Part shown: in pieces, positions 33,766-45,305 of the stretch
How the letters are laid out: every line of letters starts with the position of its first letter
Numbering within the stretch: the stretch's first letter is position 1
Assembly: GCA_018806985.1 (NCBI GenBank)
Contig: JADANN010000422.1
Coordinates: 952,001 to 1,016,000 of the forward strand
DNA length: 64,000 nt
DNA from: Angiostrongylus vasorum
Taxonomy: Eukaryota > Nematoda > Chromadorea > Rhabditida > Metastrongylidae
Direction: 5' to 3'
The notes under the pieces: generated by a model
Seen by the model: the letters and a program-made list of their open reading frames with translations, nothing else
The model's database searches: none
What the model was told of the DNA's origin: nothing
Program-made: the position numbers and the translations under genes

Positions 33766-35304
33766 TATTTTGCAGTGTATCGAAAACAATATTTGATTTA
33801 TAACTTGTCAAGTACGCATAGTGATGGACCGCGTTTCCATTTCATGGGTTGTTCCTGCATGACAAACAACTATGTTCAACTAGTGTAGAACCTCTATCAT
33901 GACGTTTCATGTTAAGAAGTAGTTCAACGTTTCCATTCCCATCGAAATTTAAAACAAAAGCAAAGACCAAGAATCATTGTCGCCTTGATAAGAAGTCGGA
34001 TAAGATCTGGAAACGGTGCGATTCTTCGCGACCCATGAGGAATGATCATTTAAATGATATATTAATATATCAACTAAAGACTAAGATCGCACTAAACTAG
34101 CGCTCTCTTTATCTGTCCTTAGGAATTTCCTTCTTATAATAATGAACAAATAATTCTTCTTACACAACTGGAACTTTTTATGAGCCGGTTGAACTAACTA
34201 CATGCGGAACTACTCACAAATAGAACGACATCTTTCACCGAGATAGAAAAGCATCCTACGTGTCATTGTGTTCATTCTTGGTCAATCGACTACTTTTATT
34301 ATTTTGTACTGCACGAAGAGATACCACATGTATCATAATGTGTGGATCCCAGCACTTCCTGCATTCGATCCGTTTTCTTTTATCCACAGTTAAGAAAGTT
34401 CTTTAAACTTCTCTTTCGAGTGACTTTGGCTGCTACTTGAGGATATTCTTCTTTATTACGAATTTCTTATTGACGATCGAGTCAATTTTTCCTAAAATCC
34501 TAGGATCTCAATGCCAGGCGCTCCTACGTCGACTGGAGCAAATGAAGTGGTTCCAGAAACTGTGGAAACAATTATCTCGATCCCAGAGTGCTAGAATGTT
34601 TGATGAGTTCAATGCGGTGTCGAACAGAGGCTTTGGCACGGTTGGCCTTTCCGTGTAGTGACCGACGCCACTACCACTGCCCCACTCGCCATATCGAAGG
34701 CTGTTATTGTTATTGCTATGTTACTTTTCTCCGAAATTTATCATGTATTAAATTCCTCAGTAAAAATCCATCTAGCTCCTCCACACAAATGTCGTATTAT
34801 TAAAATCTGAAGATGAGCATAATTTGTTTTTACCAGTGTCAGTTCCACTTCGGTGTTTTGTCAGAGCACTTGTTTTAAATTCCAGTCCGAAGTTTTCCTC
34901 GGTATTAAAATAGAAAGACTGGACGTTTTGCTCCTCAATAGCTCAACGTATCACAATGCACATTGTTTTTTCCTTCGGTAGACTTTTTTTGTTTTCCTTG
35001 TATCGCTTTTTTTCCTATTTTGCCGAAGTGTCTTAACAGTAAAACTGTAAAGTGCTGCTGATTTTATCGATTAGCCACGATGAGGCAATCAATTGTGTTC
35101 CCATCACTAAGCTGGAAATTCTACATATCATGTTCTTGATAACATGTCTAGTTCATGTAGAAGGCTTTACAATGCCCGAAGTCCTGTGGAAATTGAATGA
35201 CTGATATATCAAAATATCGACAACACTGAAAAGACTGATAAAAAAGCTAACGGTCCATAGCTGATGGAGGTTTTTTTGATAACTGCAACGCATTTCGAAA
35301 TTTT
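33766..35304. other. No gene recognised
   Basis: A plus-strand frame at 34437-34658 (with RRLEQMKWFQKLWKQL) looks protein-like, but I cannot assign it. Otherwise nothing is seen. Confidence 0.3.
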
Positions 35305-35310
35305 TTTATT
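35305..35310 (-). promoter_or_regulatory. Possible polyadenylation signal of the 35-37 kb pseudogene
   Basis: AATAAA on the minus strand, about 37-42 bases after the stop codon at 35347. Confidence 0.4.
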
Positions 35311-36469
35311 ATTGATGCGGCTTACAAGATAAGTTGCAAAGTGATCTTAGATTCTTCTAGATTCATCTACGATCTCTTGATCTGAATTCGACTCTGATAG
35401 CAATGGGGAACCAATACCAGGGTCTCCGTCAATGTTTCCATGCATTCCTTCTTTTCTAGAGTATCCATCGTAATTCTCTGGATATCCTTCATTCGTTCCC
35501 GGGAAGCCTCCAGAGCCTCCTTGGAATCCTCCATTGCTTCCTGGGTATCCCCCCACCAGTTCCTGGGAATCCTCCACAGTCTCCTGTGCAGCCTTCATCA
35601 TCTCCTGGAAATTTTTCCGTTCTCTGACTGAAACGCTGTGTCATAATACATTAACATATTCGTAGAGGTCTAATGTACTCACCTGGATTTCCTTCAAGAC
35701 TCATCAAATATCTTTGGATTATGAAGGATGCAACCTCTTTCTGCTTCTCGTCCAGCTTGTTGTACAGTGCTTGATTTTTGCGCAGCAAACTATCCATCGT
35801 CATTCTCTGGAATAACGACACCCTATCAATGTAACAACCTTCTTTATGAAACTTTTTCTTAAAGGTTCCAGTGCATCCACTCTCTTGGAGACTAGGATGA
35901 GTTCAAGTGGATTCAAAGAGAATACTAAATTAAGAAGTTAGGAAGAGAAATTAAGAGCTTCTTCATAGAGATTTGCCTTCTCTTTGATAACAATAACTAT
36001 GTGAGCGAAGTCTTGTGCACACCTTGTCCTTGCCAATCTTTACGTATTCTCTGAAGTATGTGGTGAGTGCTTTCATCAGTTTATTAACGGATCGTTCAAA
36101 TTCTTCATGTTCTCTTTCGTGTTCCTCAACGGAAGCTTTGTATTTATCCTGAAATCGAAACATTTCATCATTCTCTTCTTTAAACGGCAACTATGCGACG
36201 TCTACCTCAACACCATACTTTCTTGCCCAACGTCCTAATGCTTTCTCCATTTGCGCAATGGTTTGTGATGTGCTCTGAAAATAACCGTAACGGCAATAGC
36301 GTTGGTGTTACAGCACTAATAGCGATCATTTTCTATTGTTTGAATAATCATACACATTTCCTTTGCGTTGCCTTTAAATAAGTAAATGGAAATTCTATCT
36401 GCCCAATCTGTCGATTTCCATTGGAAATCATCGGTTGGATTTGAGACGAAATCATAAGCTGATATACGC

Positions 36470-36870
36470 AAAGGGATAACATTCTTGAAGAGGTTACAAG
36501 ACTCTCATTAAAGGAATATATCATACGTCAATGAATCCTTTATTTTAGAGAATACTCCATGAATTTTATAAGCAAATTGGTCGCGCTATCGCACTCTGGT
36601 AATGAGGCAACGTCCCTAATATTGTAAGGCAAAAACTTTGAGGAAAACAAACCGTTTGTGGGACGGACAAGGTTAGGCACATTCATGTTGCATCATGGTG
36701 CAAGGTGTTGGATGTCCGATCGCCACTCAAAGTTATTGTTGGAGGAATATTATGCTGAAGATAGTAGGCGTTTGGCATTATTACCATTCGTGTTAAGCGT
36801 ACCGTGTTTGGAGCAACCTTCAGATTCGTTTTCTTCAAGAGGAACTCCTTTCTTGTGATGAACGGTACAT
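36470..36870 (-). repeat. Intron-2 block shared by the three paralogs
   Basis: The sequence around GGATGTCCGATCGCCACTCA and CATACGTCAATGAATCC has an inverted counterpart at 41224-41640 and a direct counterpart at about 47890-48370. It shows that the genes were copied with their introns. Confidence 0.65.
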
Positions 36871-36972
36871 ATATTTCCTTTTTGGACCACTGCTTATGCT
36901 TGATGAAATATTTGCTCCGTAATGGCAAGCGTTTCAGAGAATTCCACTTGTCCGCTTTAAATTAATATTCAC

Positions 36973-37285
36973 ACGGGGGGCCGGTTACTTAATCGGAAGA
37001 ACAGACGACTGATGGACGAAAAGAGCCGTACAGCGGACTCCACGAGAATGCAGACGTCTCCTAGGACGGCCACCTACACGTTGGGCGGACGTGTTCGTCA
37101 CCAAAGTTAGTCAGCTGTATTCGCAGCTCGGTTGTTTTTGAAGATTATGGTATGAGACTCTCACACGCCACGATGTTCGAATAAAACCACCATCATGGAC
37201 AACGATTTCAAGGGTACGAAAAGAATCGCAAATGTGCTGGGATCCGCATAAGTCGTTAAGACGGACCGTTCAAGTCCAAGTCCAA
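36973..37285 (+). mobile_element. RTE-2 C-terminal fragment inside intron 2 of pseudogene Y
   Basis: Plus strand: GACGGCCACCTACACGTTGG (GRPPTRWADVFVTK region), GTCAGCTGTATTCGCAG, GTGCTGGGATCCGCATAAGT and GACGGACCGTTCAAGTCC. It is antisense to the host pseudogene. Confidence 0.7.
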
Positions 37286-37735
37286 ATAGTATTCAAGCGT
37301 CGAAATTATATGGGTTGAAAATGAGACACGACTGCGATATTTGTCGTTTTTCGCCGTACCTGAACGATTTTAGAGTACTCAGAAAGAGCTTTTTGGGACA
37401 AGCCTTCCAGGAAGTTATCGTGAGAATGCCCCTGACCGCCTTCGTGAGAATGGTCTGTGTAGTCGGTGTCCTGAAAAGAGAACCATCAATATTGATTTGC
37501 TCTGAGAGATGACAATAAAAAGTGGAAACGAAAGCAGGAACCGGGAATATTAAAGTTTTTCTTCTTTCATGATTGTTTCACATGATCCCCAATTTTTCTA
37601 CTTTTTAAAATTTACGTCAAAAAAATTCATCTTATTTACTTCATCGCTAAAAAAAATACTTATCTGATCATATGGATCACGGCCAGGGTGGGAAAGCGTG
37701 TAGCCTAGGCACAGAAGAATTACTATGGTTTGCAT

Positions 37736-37755
37736 TTTTCGAGCGTGTAACACCT
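37736..37755 (-). promoter_or_regulatory. Candidate trans-splice acceptor and short 5' UTR of copy Y
   Basis: TTTCTAAGTTCTAG followed 18 bases later by the ATG. The intact paralog has AATCTTAG 19 bases before its ATG. A nematode spliced-leader acceptor is possible, but not proven. Confidence 0.35.
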
Positions 37756-37819
37756 AGAACTTAGAAAAGTCATGAACTCAGTTTCGGTTCGCATAAAAAA
37801 ACGTTGAGTTGTCGTTGTC

Positions 37820-37840
37820 TTTATCGAAGCGATAACGATA
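37820..37840 (-). promoter_or_regulatory. GATA-like motifs upstream of copy Y
   Basis: TTTATCGAAGCGATAACGAT on the plus strand holds GATAA-type sites on both strands, about 85-105 bases before the ATG. Equivalent sites occur at the same distance in the other two paralogs. Confidence 0.45.
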
Positions 37841-37847
37841 TGTAATT

Positions 37848-38050
37848 ATAGGACACCAAAAAGGAATTTAGGAGACGTGAAGACGAGATTGATACACAAA
37901 TTTTTGAATGCTCCACCGATGGAAATTCAGCTCCATACCACGACGAGGACAGCACATCAAGGAGACGAAACACAGTGGGCCATCGACTCGGATCATCGGC
38001 TCTGACGAAGACGTCTAGACGTCGGTCGAATAAAAGTTTTGCGCCAACTT
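37848..38050 (+). mobile_element. Short hammerhead-bearing element (HH2 family), copy 1
   Basis: About 200 bp without coding capacity, ending in GGATCATCGGCTCTGACGAA and TCGGTCGAATAAAAG. It resembles 39505-39720 and, inverted, 50600-50838. It lies between the proximal promoter and the distal conserved block of pseudogene Y. Confidence 0.55.
37998..38030 (+). ncRNA. Decayed hammerhead-like motif, HH2 copy 1
   Basis: GGCT, CTGACGA, stem II GACGT-CTAG-ACGTC. The GAAA box is lost (GGTCGAA), so it should be inactive. Confidence 0.45.
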
Positions 38051-39504
38051 CATGTAAACTGAACAATCCAGAGAAATGTATTGAATAGGTAAGTGAAACT
38101 CGGTTTACTAAAGTACAAGTTTTCGTGTTTAATGGTACGATTTGGCGATGATCGACTAGAATAGGAGGATGATATGATCGGATGCGCACAGCCTTATAAG
38201 GATACTGGTTAGATTTGCTCAGATTAGAGATGGAACAAAACAGCTAGGTGGACAACAACATGTATCTTTGCAAAGGAAATGACGCTATGTTTGTGATAGC
38301 AATCAGGAATAGCTGCAGCTGCGGACATAAAGGAATTATGAACGGAAGAGTTGACTCGTCTTGTTATTGTCACATTAGCTAAGGTACTGCAATGGATCTA
38401 AAGTATTTCATTGACATCATGCTGAGAGAGAAGTGGCAACCATCATCATTATTATAGCCTCGTTTTCCTTAAGATCTACTATAGGTAAGAGGCAATGCAA
38501 CGCTGTTTTTAGCCCCAGAAATTGATCGTGTTCCTTAAATACTGAGAGAGAACTCACACTATGCCTTAAAATGTACGCGAAAATTTGGCCCAGTTTCACT
38601 AAATTTATTGCGGATAGGCAGTTGATACCAACCAAGCACTTCTAGCCTAGTGATAAAGGGATATTTTATCAAACGAGAACGATATTCCTTTTTCTTCTAG
38701 TTAGTTAACAAGAAATTTCAGTTCTGCAATACAATTCAGGGGAATGCCAACAAAAAAGTAATGATCTCAACTGAACCCAAAAGCGCAAGAAAAAGCGCCA
38801 TTCCAAAACTTTGGTGGTTCTGTTATCCAAGAATTCACAGACTGCTGAGGTACTCGGCAATTAATAGGAGCACGCACGATACAGGTTACACAAGAGTACA
38901 CCTGAGAATTGAAAAACAGCTGCAGTAACCAGATTGCCAAAAGAATTACAGGGACCATCTCTCGTCGGATTTGTTATCCATCGACCTGCACTCACGCTCC
39001 ATCTTCATAATCATTCATTAAGCTACAAAAAACCTAGTTCGCCGAATCTGCAGACCTGATTAATATCATCAAATGTCTGCAAGCAAAGAAATCTTCGATA
39101 AACAAGGCACTGAAGCGAATTTAGAAGGCTACCAACAACGCTCACGGAACATATGTGATCGAAAGTAGCATGGACGTTAGTGCCTGTCAGAATAACTACT
39201 AGTTTTCTATACTCGCCCTGCATCACAGCTGGCGTCTGAAAGAATAATACTTTCTGAAGGTCTTCAATATTCATGAAAAACTACAATTGGTAACCCTTAT
39301 AATTCTTTCTGCATTCTTTATTACCGCATTCGTTTTTCCATTGCTAGGCTTACTCCTGTGGAGCCTCTATCGTCTGTGATCACATAAATTACCGAGTTAC
39401 TTGGTAGTCTGTGAGTTCTACATTTTTGGACAATAGAATCATCATGATTATCCGCTAAAAAACAATTTATTATGAACGGATAATCATATCAACAACAACC
39501 GCCC
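38051..39504. other. Divergent upstream region; possible small exons
   Basis: Minus-strand frames at 38767-38958 (hydrophobic start MVPVILLAIWLLQLFF, then CVTCIV) and 39023-39274 look like they could be exons of a small secreted protein. Splice sites and family could not be established. Confidence 0.25.
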
Positions 39505-39720
39505 TGTATAAAAGGGCATCACCGGGTCAGTATACTCCCTCGAGACGCTCAACTGAGGAAGATCCGGTTCGATGCGAGAGCAAGACGCCACAACGAGAAG
39601 AGGAACAACTGTGGAGCTCGACAAGGATCGTCGGCTGTGATGAAGACAAAGACGTCGAAATATCAGCCGAATAAGCATCTCTATCAAGCTCGTTCAAGCT
39701 CAACAATATAAACACATGTT
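39505..39720 (+). mobile_element. Short hammerhead-bearing element (HH2 family), copy 2
   Basis: Begins near CTGTATAAAAGGGCATCACC and ends after AGCCGAATAAGCATCTCTAT and CAAGCTCAACAA. It has no ORF. The copy at 50600-50838 has the same GCATAAAAGGGCACCACCG start on the opposite strand, so start and end are shared. Confidence 0.6.
39633..39668 (+). ncRNA. Hammerhead-like motif, HH2 copy 2
   Basis: GGCT, then GTGATGA (consensus CTGATGA with one change), stem II GAC-AAAGAC-GTC, GAAA, ATAT stem III (self-complementary), TC cleavage step, AGCC pairing with GGCT. Confidence 0.6.
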
Positions 39721-39949
39721 GATTATTTTACTACCGAGATTTAAGGACGGTTGATTTCAAAATTATTGATGCAAACACTGTTACAATGCCTCCAACCAAT
39801 GGCAGATGCTAATGAAAACTCGGCTATAAAATTAATGAAATGTGCTTTTCCTTCTTCATCCAGCATGTTGTCACCGAAATAGCTCAGAACCATTACAGTA
39901 TCCCGACTGAAGTGGCGATTACAAAATGAAGCTGCGCTTCCACTCACAA

Positions 39950-40010
39950 TTTCTTTGTGTTCACAGCTGCAGTTATTCCTGCATACCACTGGATAATGTC
40001 CTATCATTTC
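39950..40010 (+). promoter_or_regulatory. Conserved distal upstream block of intact SXP-like gene
   Basis: TTTGTGTTCACAGCTGCAGT and following bases match, in gene orientation, sequences upstream of copies Y (about 38305-38330) and Z (about 49400-49430). Its function is unknown; it is evidence that promoters were duplicated together with the genes. Confidence 0.45.
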
Positions 40011-40237
40011 CGTTTCAAAGATGGCGTGATTTTTGTAAATCTAACTGCTTTGGTTCACCTGCAATCTGAACAAATCTATTTGCTGCCTCTATAAAACTGC
40101 GCGTATCAGATCACAACAGCATTCTTCACTGGTCTATCGTCCCTGAATCCTACCATTAGAACAAAAACTTCTATAACAGTTTCGTCTCCTCGTTTCCTAA
40201 ATTGCTTCTTGGTGCCTTATAGCCACATGTTTTTCTT

Positions 40238-40243
40238 CGATAA
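40238..40243 (+). promoter_or_regulatory. GATA-like motif upstream of intact gene
   Basis: CGATAA about 90 bases before the ATG at 40330, in the same relative position as GATA-type sites of copies Y and Z. In nematodes GATA factors drive intestinal genes; that this applies here is inference. Confidence 0.45.
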
Positions 40244-40302
40244 TAGCAAAGAAAAGCCGACGATATTTATAAAAAATTCGAAATGAGTTTATGAATTTCC
40301 TG

Positions 40303-40329
40303 AATCTTAGGTGAGGCACTCGCGACAAA
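40303..40329 (+). promoter_or_regulatory. Candidate trans-splice acceptor and 5' UTR
   Basis: AATCTTAG ends at 40310, leaving a 19-base leader to the ATG. The block TGAGTTTATGAATTTCC just before it is shared with the two paralogs. Confidence 0.35.
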
Positions 40330-42614
40330 ATGAAAGCCTTCGCAATTCTTCTATGCATTGGCTACGCGCTTTCCTATCCTGGCTATAACCCTTATGATAA
40401 GGTAAGTGTTTTCTCTTGATGATGTGGATTCGACGACAAAAAGTGAATAAATGATAAAAAAATTCTAAATTATACCACGTTATGCCACCGTAAGGGAATA
40501 AAAAATGGCTGAGAAAAAAGAAAAGCAAGGGCCTCGATAGTGTAGCGGAAAACAAGTGAGCCCTTGGGTAGAGTAACCCGAGTTCGAAGCATTACCGCCG
40601 AGATTCCGATTCTTGCTTATATCTTAGCATAATTTTGAATGCTTATGTTTATTATGTTTCAAATAACACTCTGCCATGAAAAAAGTAATAAAAGCACTAC
40701 ATTGCGAAGTTAATAAAGTTCATTTTTTGATATAAACCTTAGGAAGTTGAACGAAATAGACAGCATGTGAAGCAATCATAAAAATAAAAATTTGGAAAAA
40801 ATTTCCGGTCCTTGATATCGTTTTCATATATTTTCATTCTTTTGTGAAGATAAATCAATACTGACCACTTTTTTTTAGGACAGCGACTACACAGGGCATT
40901 CCCATGGAGGCCGTCAGGGATTTTCTCACGATGACTTCCTGGCAGGCTTGTCTCGAAAAGCTATTGCCGAGTACACTAAAATCATTCAGGTACGGTCAAA
41001 AATCAGGATCATATCCAACCTTCAACCCACATAATTTCGACAGTTGAATTTTAATTACGAGCAGACAAGTGAAATCTTCTGAAACGCTTGCCATTGTGGA
41101 GCAAATCTCTTATTAAGCAGACTCAGTGCTCTAATAGAAAAATGCTTGTACTCCAAAGGCAAAGAGTTGTTCATGTAGAAAAAGAATCTGTTTGTTGATC
41201 GGATCGCAACACAACTAACATGTGTGGTCATAACGCGAACTCCCTGCTATCTTCAGCACAATTTTCCCCCAACAATAATTTTGAATGACGAGCGGACGTC
41301 CAACATCTTCTACCGTGATAACAAAATGAATAGCACTCTAACTTTATCGGTCCCGCAAGGCCTAAACCATACCACAATGTCCCCCGCAGAAAGAAGAACA
41401 ACCCTGGTTTGTTTTCCTCAAAGTTTTTGCTTTACAATATTAGGACGTTTCCTTAGTAGCGAAGTGCGATAGTAGGACCAATTTTCTCATAAAATTCATG
41501 CAATATTCTCTAAAATAAAAGATTCATTGACGTATGATATATTCTTTTAATGAGAGTCTTATAAGCTCTTCAAGAAAGTTATCCTTTTGCGTATATCAAG
41601 TGATGACTTCTCCTGAAATCCAACCGATGATTTCCAATGGAAATCGACCGATTTGGCAGGTAGAAATTCCATCTACTTATTTACAGGCAACGCAAAGGAA
41701 ATGTGTATGATTATTCAAACAATAGAAAATTATCGCTATTACTGCTGTAACACCAACGCTATTGCCGTTACGGTTATTTTCAGAGCACATCACAAACCAT
41801 TGCGCAAATGGAGAAAGCATTAGGACGTTGGGCAAGAAAGTTTGGTGTTGAGGTAAACGTCGCACAGTTGCCGTTTAAAGAAGAGAATGATGAAATGTTT
41901 CGATTTCAGGATAAATACAAAGCTTCCGTTGAGGAGCACAAAAGAGAACATGAAGAATTTGAACGATCAGTCAATAAACTGCTGAAAGTACTCGCCAAAT
42001 ACTTCAAAGATTACGTAAAGCTTGGCAAGGACAAGGTGTGAACAAGACCTTGCTCTCACGGTTATTATTAATAAAGAGAAGCTAAATCTCAATGAAGTAA
42101 CTCCTAATTTCGTTCCCTAACTTTTTTACTTCAGACGTTCGACCTTATTCTTCTTGAACCCATTCGAATTTACTCTTACCTCAAAGAGAACACATATACT
42201 AAACTCTTTAAGGAAAAGTTCCGTAAGAAAGGTGATTACTTAAGTAGGGCGTTGGTATTCCAGAGAATGACGATAGACAGTTTATCCCGCAAAAATCAAG
42301 CGCTATTCAACAAGCTAGGCGAGAAGCAGAAAGAGGTTGTATCCTTCATAATCCAAAGATATTTGATGAGTCTTGAAGGAATTCCAGGTGAGTACAATAG
42401 ATTTCTACAAATGTGTTAATGCACTATGATATAGTATTTCACCCAGAGAACGAAAAAAATTCTAGGAGACGACGGTGACTGCTCAGGAGACTGTGGAGGA
42501 TTCGGAGGAAGTGGTGGAGGATACCCAAGAGGCTACGGTGGATTCCAAGGAGGTTCTGGAGGTTTCCCAGGAATGAATGAAGGATACCCAGAGAGTTATG
42601 AGGACGAATCTTGA
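40330..42614 (+). CDS. Secreted SXP/RAL-2-like protein with Gly-rich tail, intact (copy X)
   Basis: Five exons: 40330-40401, 40879-40989, 41784-42035, 42135-42387, 42466-42614, joined in frame with GT-AG introns to 278 codons. Residues 1-16 are a signal peptide (MKAFAILLCIGYALSYPG). His/Gly-rich exon 2 leads into FLAGLSRKAIAEYTKIIQ. Then come TIAQMEKALGRWARKFGVEV, a charged helical region (EEHKREHEEFERSVNKLL), and NQALFNKLGEKQKEVVSFII. The spacing of FL..L, WA.K.GV and the final FI helix fits the nematode-specific SXP/RAL-2 (DUF148) family of secreted proteins, whose biochemical role is poorly known. Residues from about 231 form a Gly-Tyr-Phe tail (GGFQGGSGG). Divergent from pseudogene Y and convergent with Z. 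The ATG was chosen because all three copies share it. The family call is less certain than the gene structure. Confidence 0.8.
40530..40605 (+). repeat. tRNA-like repeat in intron 1
   Basis: GCCTCGATAGTGTAGCGGAA (A-box-like) and GAGTTCGAAGC (B-box-like). It resembles a tRNA-derived SINE head; no cloverleaf is convincing. Confidence 0.45.
41224..41640 (+). repeat. Intron-2 block shared by the three paralogs
   Basis: TGACGAGCGGACGTCCAACA and CATTGACGTATGATATATTC are inverted matches to 36470-36870. The frame at 41224-41472 in it is intronic and not counted as a gene. Confidence 0.65.
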
Positions 42615-43185
42615 AGGCTACGACATTCGTCGCTTTACTTACCGTATTCTGTTGCATCGAAAGTGAAAAAAATTGTCGAAGTATATTGCATTCAACAAGG
42701 TAAATCCGTCGCTCATATACTATCAGCATTTCTCACCTGGCTTCTTGACGATACCCGAGACATTTGCCATCCTTCATAGTTCGTAGTTTTAAGTGCTGAA
42801 GCTTTTTTTTGCCATATTCATCTCTATAAGAATCAGATATTTTTATCAGAGAGAGCCTTACCGTAGGAAAATTCACGCGAAAAAATGACATGAGAAACAA
42901 CGGTTTAATGATATTCCGTTGTTAAAATATGTTCTTTTAAATCTAAAAGAGGAACGAGTAAGGATGTAACAAAAGATCCAGTGAGAAAATTAGTGTGTAT
43001 AACGATATCCTTCGCTGAAGAATGGAAGAGGTGTTCCTCCCTATAATCAAAGTGCTAACTTGAGCCCGTTTAGCTCTCACCAAGGCACTCATCACTCGCA
43101 TGTTGGCCAATGGGTTTCGGAGTCGTTTTAGACATCTGTCTCTCTCTAACTCGCAAAGCTGGCAACTCTTCGTGATGAAAATCAG
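42615..43185. other. 3' flank of intact gene
   Basis: No AATAAA was seen in the first 150 bases after the stop. Nothing else is recognised. Confidence 0.35.
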
Positions 43186-43189
43186 ACAG

Positions 43190-43530
43190 TTGCTAAAATT
43201 ACAATATTACAGGCACAGTTATGCTCGGGTAATTGCAAAACTTGGATCCCGGACCAGATTCGAACCAGGCGTTTCCTTTTCCGGGGTTCACGTACCACTA
43301 AACCACTCAGGACGTTGATTTGTCTTTTTCTCGAGCTGTAACGGTGCTATCAGCAATAACCCGTCAACGGGGAAACCACGGTGGGTAACAAGTGAGCCAC
43401 CAGAAGGGGTAATCGCGGTTGCGAATCTGGCCTGAGGTCGAAGTTTTGTAAACATCTCAGCATGCATCGCTGTGGTGGTGTCCCACATAATTCTTACCCG
43501 TTGAAGAAACAATAGGCAGTAAACTAAGAA
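43190..43530. repeat. Foldback tRNA-like element with a good B box
   Basis: The antisense arm reads, on the minus strand, CTGAGTGGTTTAGTGGTACG (A-box-like) and CCTGGTTCGAATCTGG (near-perfect B box). A sense arm follows (TTGCGAATCTGGCCTGAGGT, then AAGTTTTGTAAACATCTCAG). It is the most tRNA-like copy of the family. Confidence 0.6.
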
Positions 43531-44544
43531 TTTAACCTTGCGATTCCTACTACAGCCTCAGCTTTACCGGCTTCAATGCCGATTTATGTTCTCCTATACT
43601 ATGAAACCAAATTCGGTAAAGAAGAAGTAGATTTTGAACTCCAGAAGCGTTGCAGCTGATAAGTTTATTGCAATACTTTGTGGCACCGTAAGCGTGTTTC
43701 TTAGAACATAATTTTATTTTACATGTAGAAGTATGGTCTGCAAGATGAGAAGGGTTACTTTCTACGAAAAGCCCGCAAAACTACTGCATACCTGGAATCG
43801 ATAATCTGCATTGTTTGGTGTGAAGAGCTATTGAATCTTATGTTCGATCTGTATTTTCGGAGCAGCATCGTTCTCCTATAGGTGCTTTTTGAGAGTATTC
43901 AAAAGGATGGAATAAGATGAGCAATGTCCAAAAAGTATTAGTTAGTAAGACTGCCTCCCCATCCATCTATACAAAATCCGTGCCAGATTTTCGCTGTGAG
44001 CGACGCCGATAGTAGTGGAGCTGGTAAGACCTTGTTTTTCTTTCACTGCTAAGCTAAGAGGAGGCTGATAAAAAAAACTTCATTTGGCTAATTCGTTTCG
44101 GCGCCTTTGCTTTCCTTGGACCCGGATTGATCCGAGCCGATTATCGACAGTTGTTTCTTTTTCCGATGGCAATCTTAGTGATCGCATCGAGACGAATCCA
44201 GTGTTGCACCGCTCAGATAACCTCATTCGGCAGTGTTCTCTTATTCAGAACGGTTGTTGTTGACAGTAATTTACCGTTGACAACAACTTGTTTTCTCCTA
44301 AGAATTCATACTGTGGTAATTCGTATCATTATCACCTAGCAAATAGTGAAAAAAAATATTACAGAAAACGATCTTCCTATAACCTGGGTGTGTTAGATGT
44401 GTTAGCCGAAGGGTAAGCAGAATAAATTCTTTTTTTACCGACCTCTTTTTAGTTCATCAATGAAAGTAAACATATGGATTAATCAAACTAAGGTTAAAGG
44501 TCTGTCGGCTTTTAAAACAACTTCCTGTTTCGCCATGGATAAAT
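43531..44544. other. No gene recognised
   Basis: No domain or repeat identified. Confidence 0.35.
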
Positions 44545-44820
44545 AGAAATAGCTCTTGGCGTTGATCAATCTCCATGAGGGCTGCGCCATGCATTAGACT
44601 TCATTACGCATCTTTAGAAGTGACTTAATGCATATCTTACCTTTACAATGAATCGAAGTGGCCTACCGATGCATCGAACTAGTGCTGCTATCCCCCTCAG
44701 ACAAGTCTGGTACAAATTTACCGACCCCAGAGGGATGGTGGGCTTGGAGGGGTTGGGGAGCTCGGGTCGATCCCATGTGTATTGCTGGGCGCCTCTCACC
44801 ACAGAACTACATGAGCCCTA
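44545..44820 (-). repeat. tRNA-like SINE, SINE-T copy
   Basis: Antisense copy: TTGGCGTTGATCAATCTCCA at the 3' side, CCGACCCCAGAGGGATGGTG in the body and GGGTCGATCCCATGTGTATT at the B box. Confidence 0.6.
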
Positions 44821-45089
44821 GTTCGCTTGAGATATTTTTTCCAAAGTATCTGCAGTTCTCTGTGCCGGTAATGATCTCTGCGATTTGCATATGGACCATG
44901 GGAACAATATCTCAAAGTGCAAGTGCATTTTCTGGTCCTCAAGCTTTCACAGTGAGATGTGGATGAACTGTCGAGGATACCGCGTTGAGTAATTAATATC
45001 TGATCAACTTGAGTTCTATTTTTTTGAATATTCTTTTTTTGGTGGAAAATAGGCCTAAGATTGCCACAGGGAAAAAAGTCCTAAGTGAA

Positions 45090-45305
45090 GTACAACTAAG
45101 ATGATGCTGAGATATTTGCAACACTCCAGACCGCAGGTGTCTGCGCTGGGGAACGAACGCGCTATTGTCCTTCCCGGGGAGTAACGCGTTCTCCACCACA
45201 CCCTGCCGGTCCTTCGTTTCGCCGGTCTCTCAGCTAGTTCTATCGATCGGCGTCATCAGCAATCACTCGTTAAAAATTATAGTAGGCAGTAAACAGAAAG
45301 GTTAA
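45090..45305 (-). repeat. tRNA-like foldback-family arm
   Basis: GATGCTGAGATATTTGCAAC, GGGGAACGAACGCGCTATTG, then CTGCCGGTCCTTCGTTTCGC. No opposite arm is seen. Confidence 0.6.

Larger units (their letters stand above)
35347..37735 (-). pseudogene. SXP/RAL-2-like secreted protein, pseudogene copy Y
   Basis: Five-exon paralog of the intact gene at 40330-42614. Exons (minus): 37664-37735 (signal peptide MQTIVILLCLGYTLSHPG), 37360-37470 (DTDYTDHSHEGGQGHSHDNF, then LEGLSQKALSEY), 36023-36274, about 35683-35924, and 35604-35347 (Gly-rich tail). Lesions relative to the intact copy: intron 1 donor GTAAGT reads ATAAGT; exon 3 has a TAG at 36191-36193 where the intact gene has CAG; exon 4 has a TGA at 35902-35904 for CGA and an altered acceptor; exon 5 has one extra G in a run near 35549. 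Exons 1-2 alone remain open. Intron 2 has gained an RTE-2 fragment. Confidence 0.75.

Noticed and set aside
41224..41472. 82-codon frame in intron 2 of the intact gene
   Set aside because: Lies in a block shared as intron by three paralogs, where the frame is not kept.
43190..43330. Possible tRNA gene on the minus strand with a good B box
   Set aside because: No convincing acceptor stem or anticodon arm, and the unit recurs as a degenerate repeat, so a tRNA-derived element fits better.
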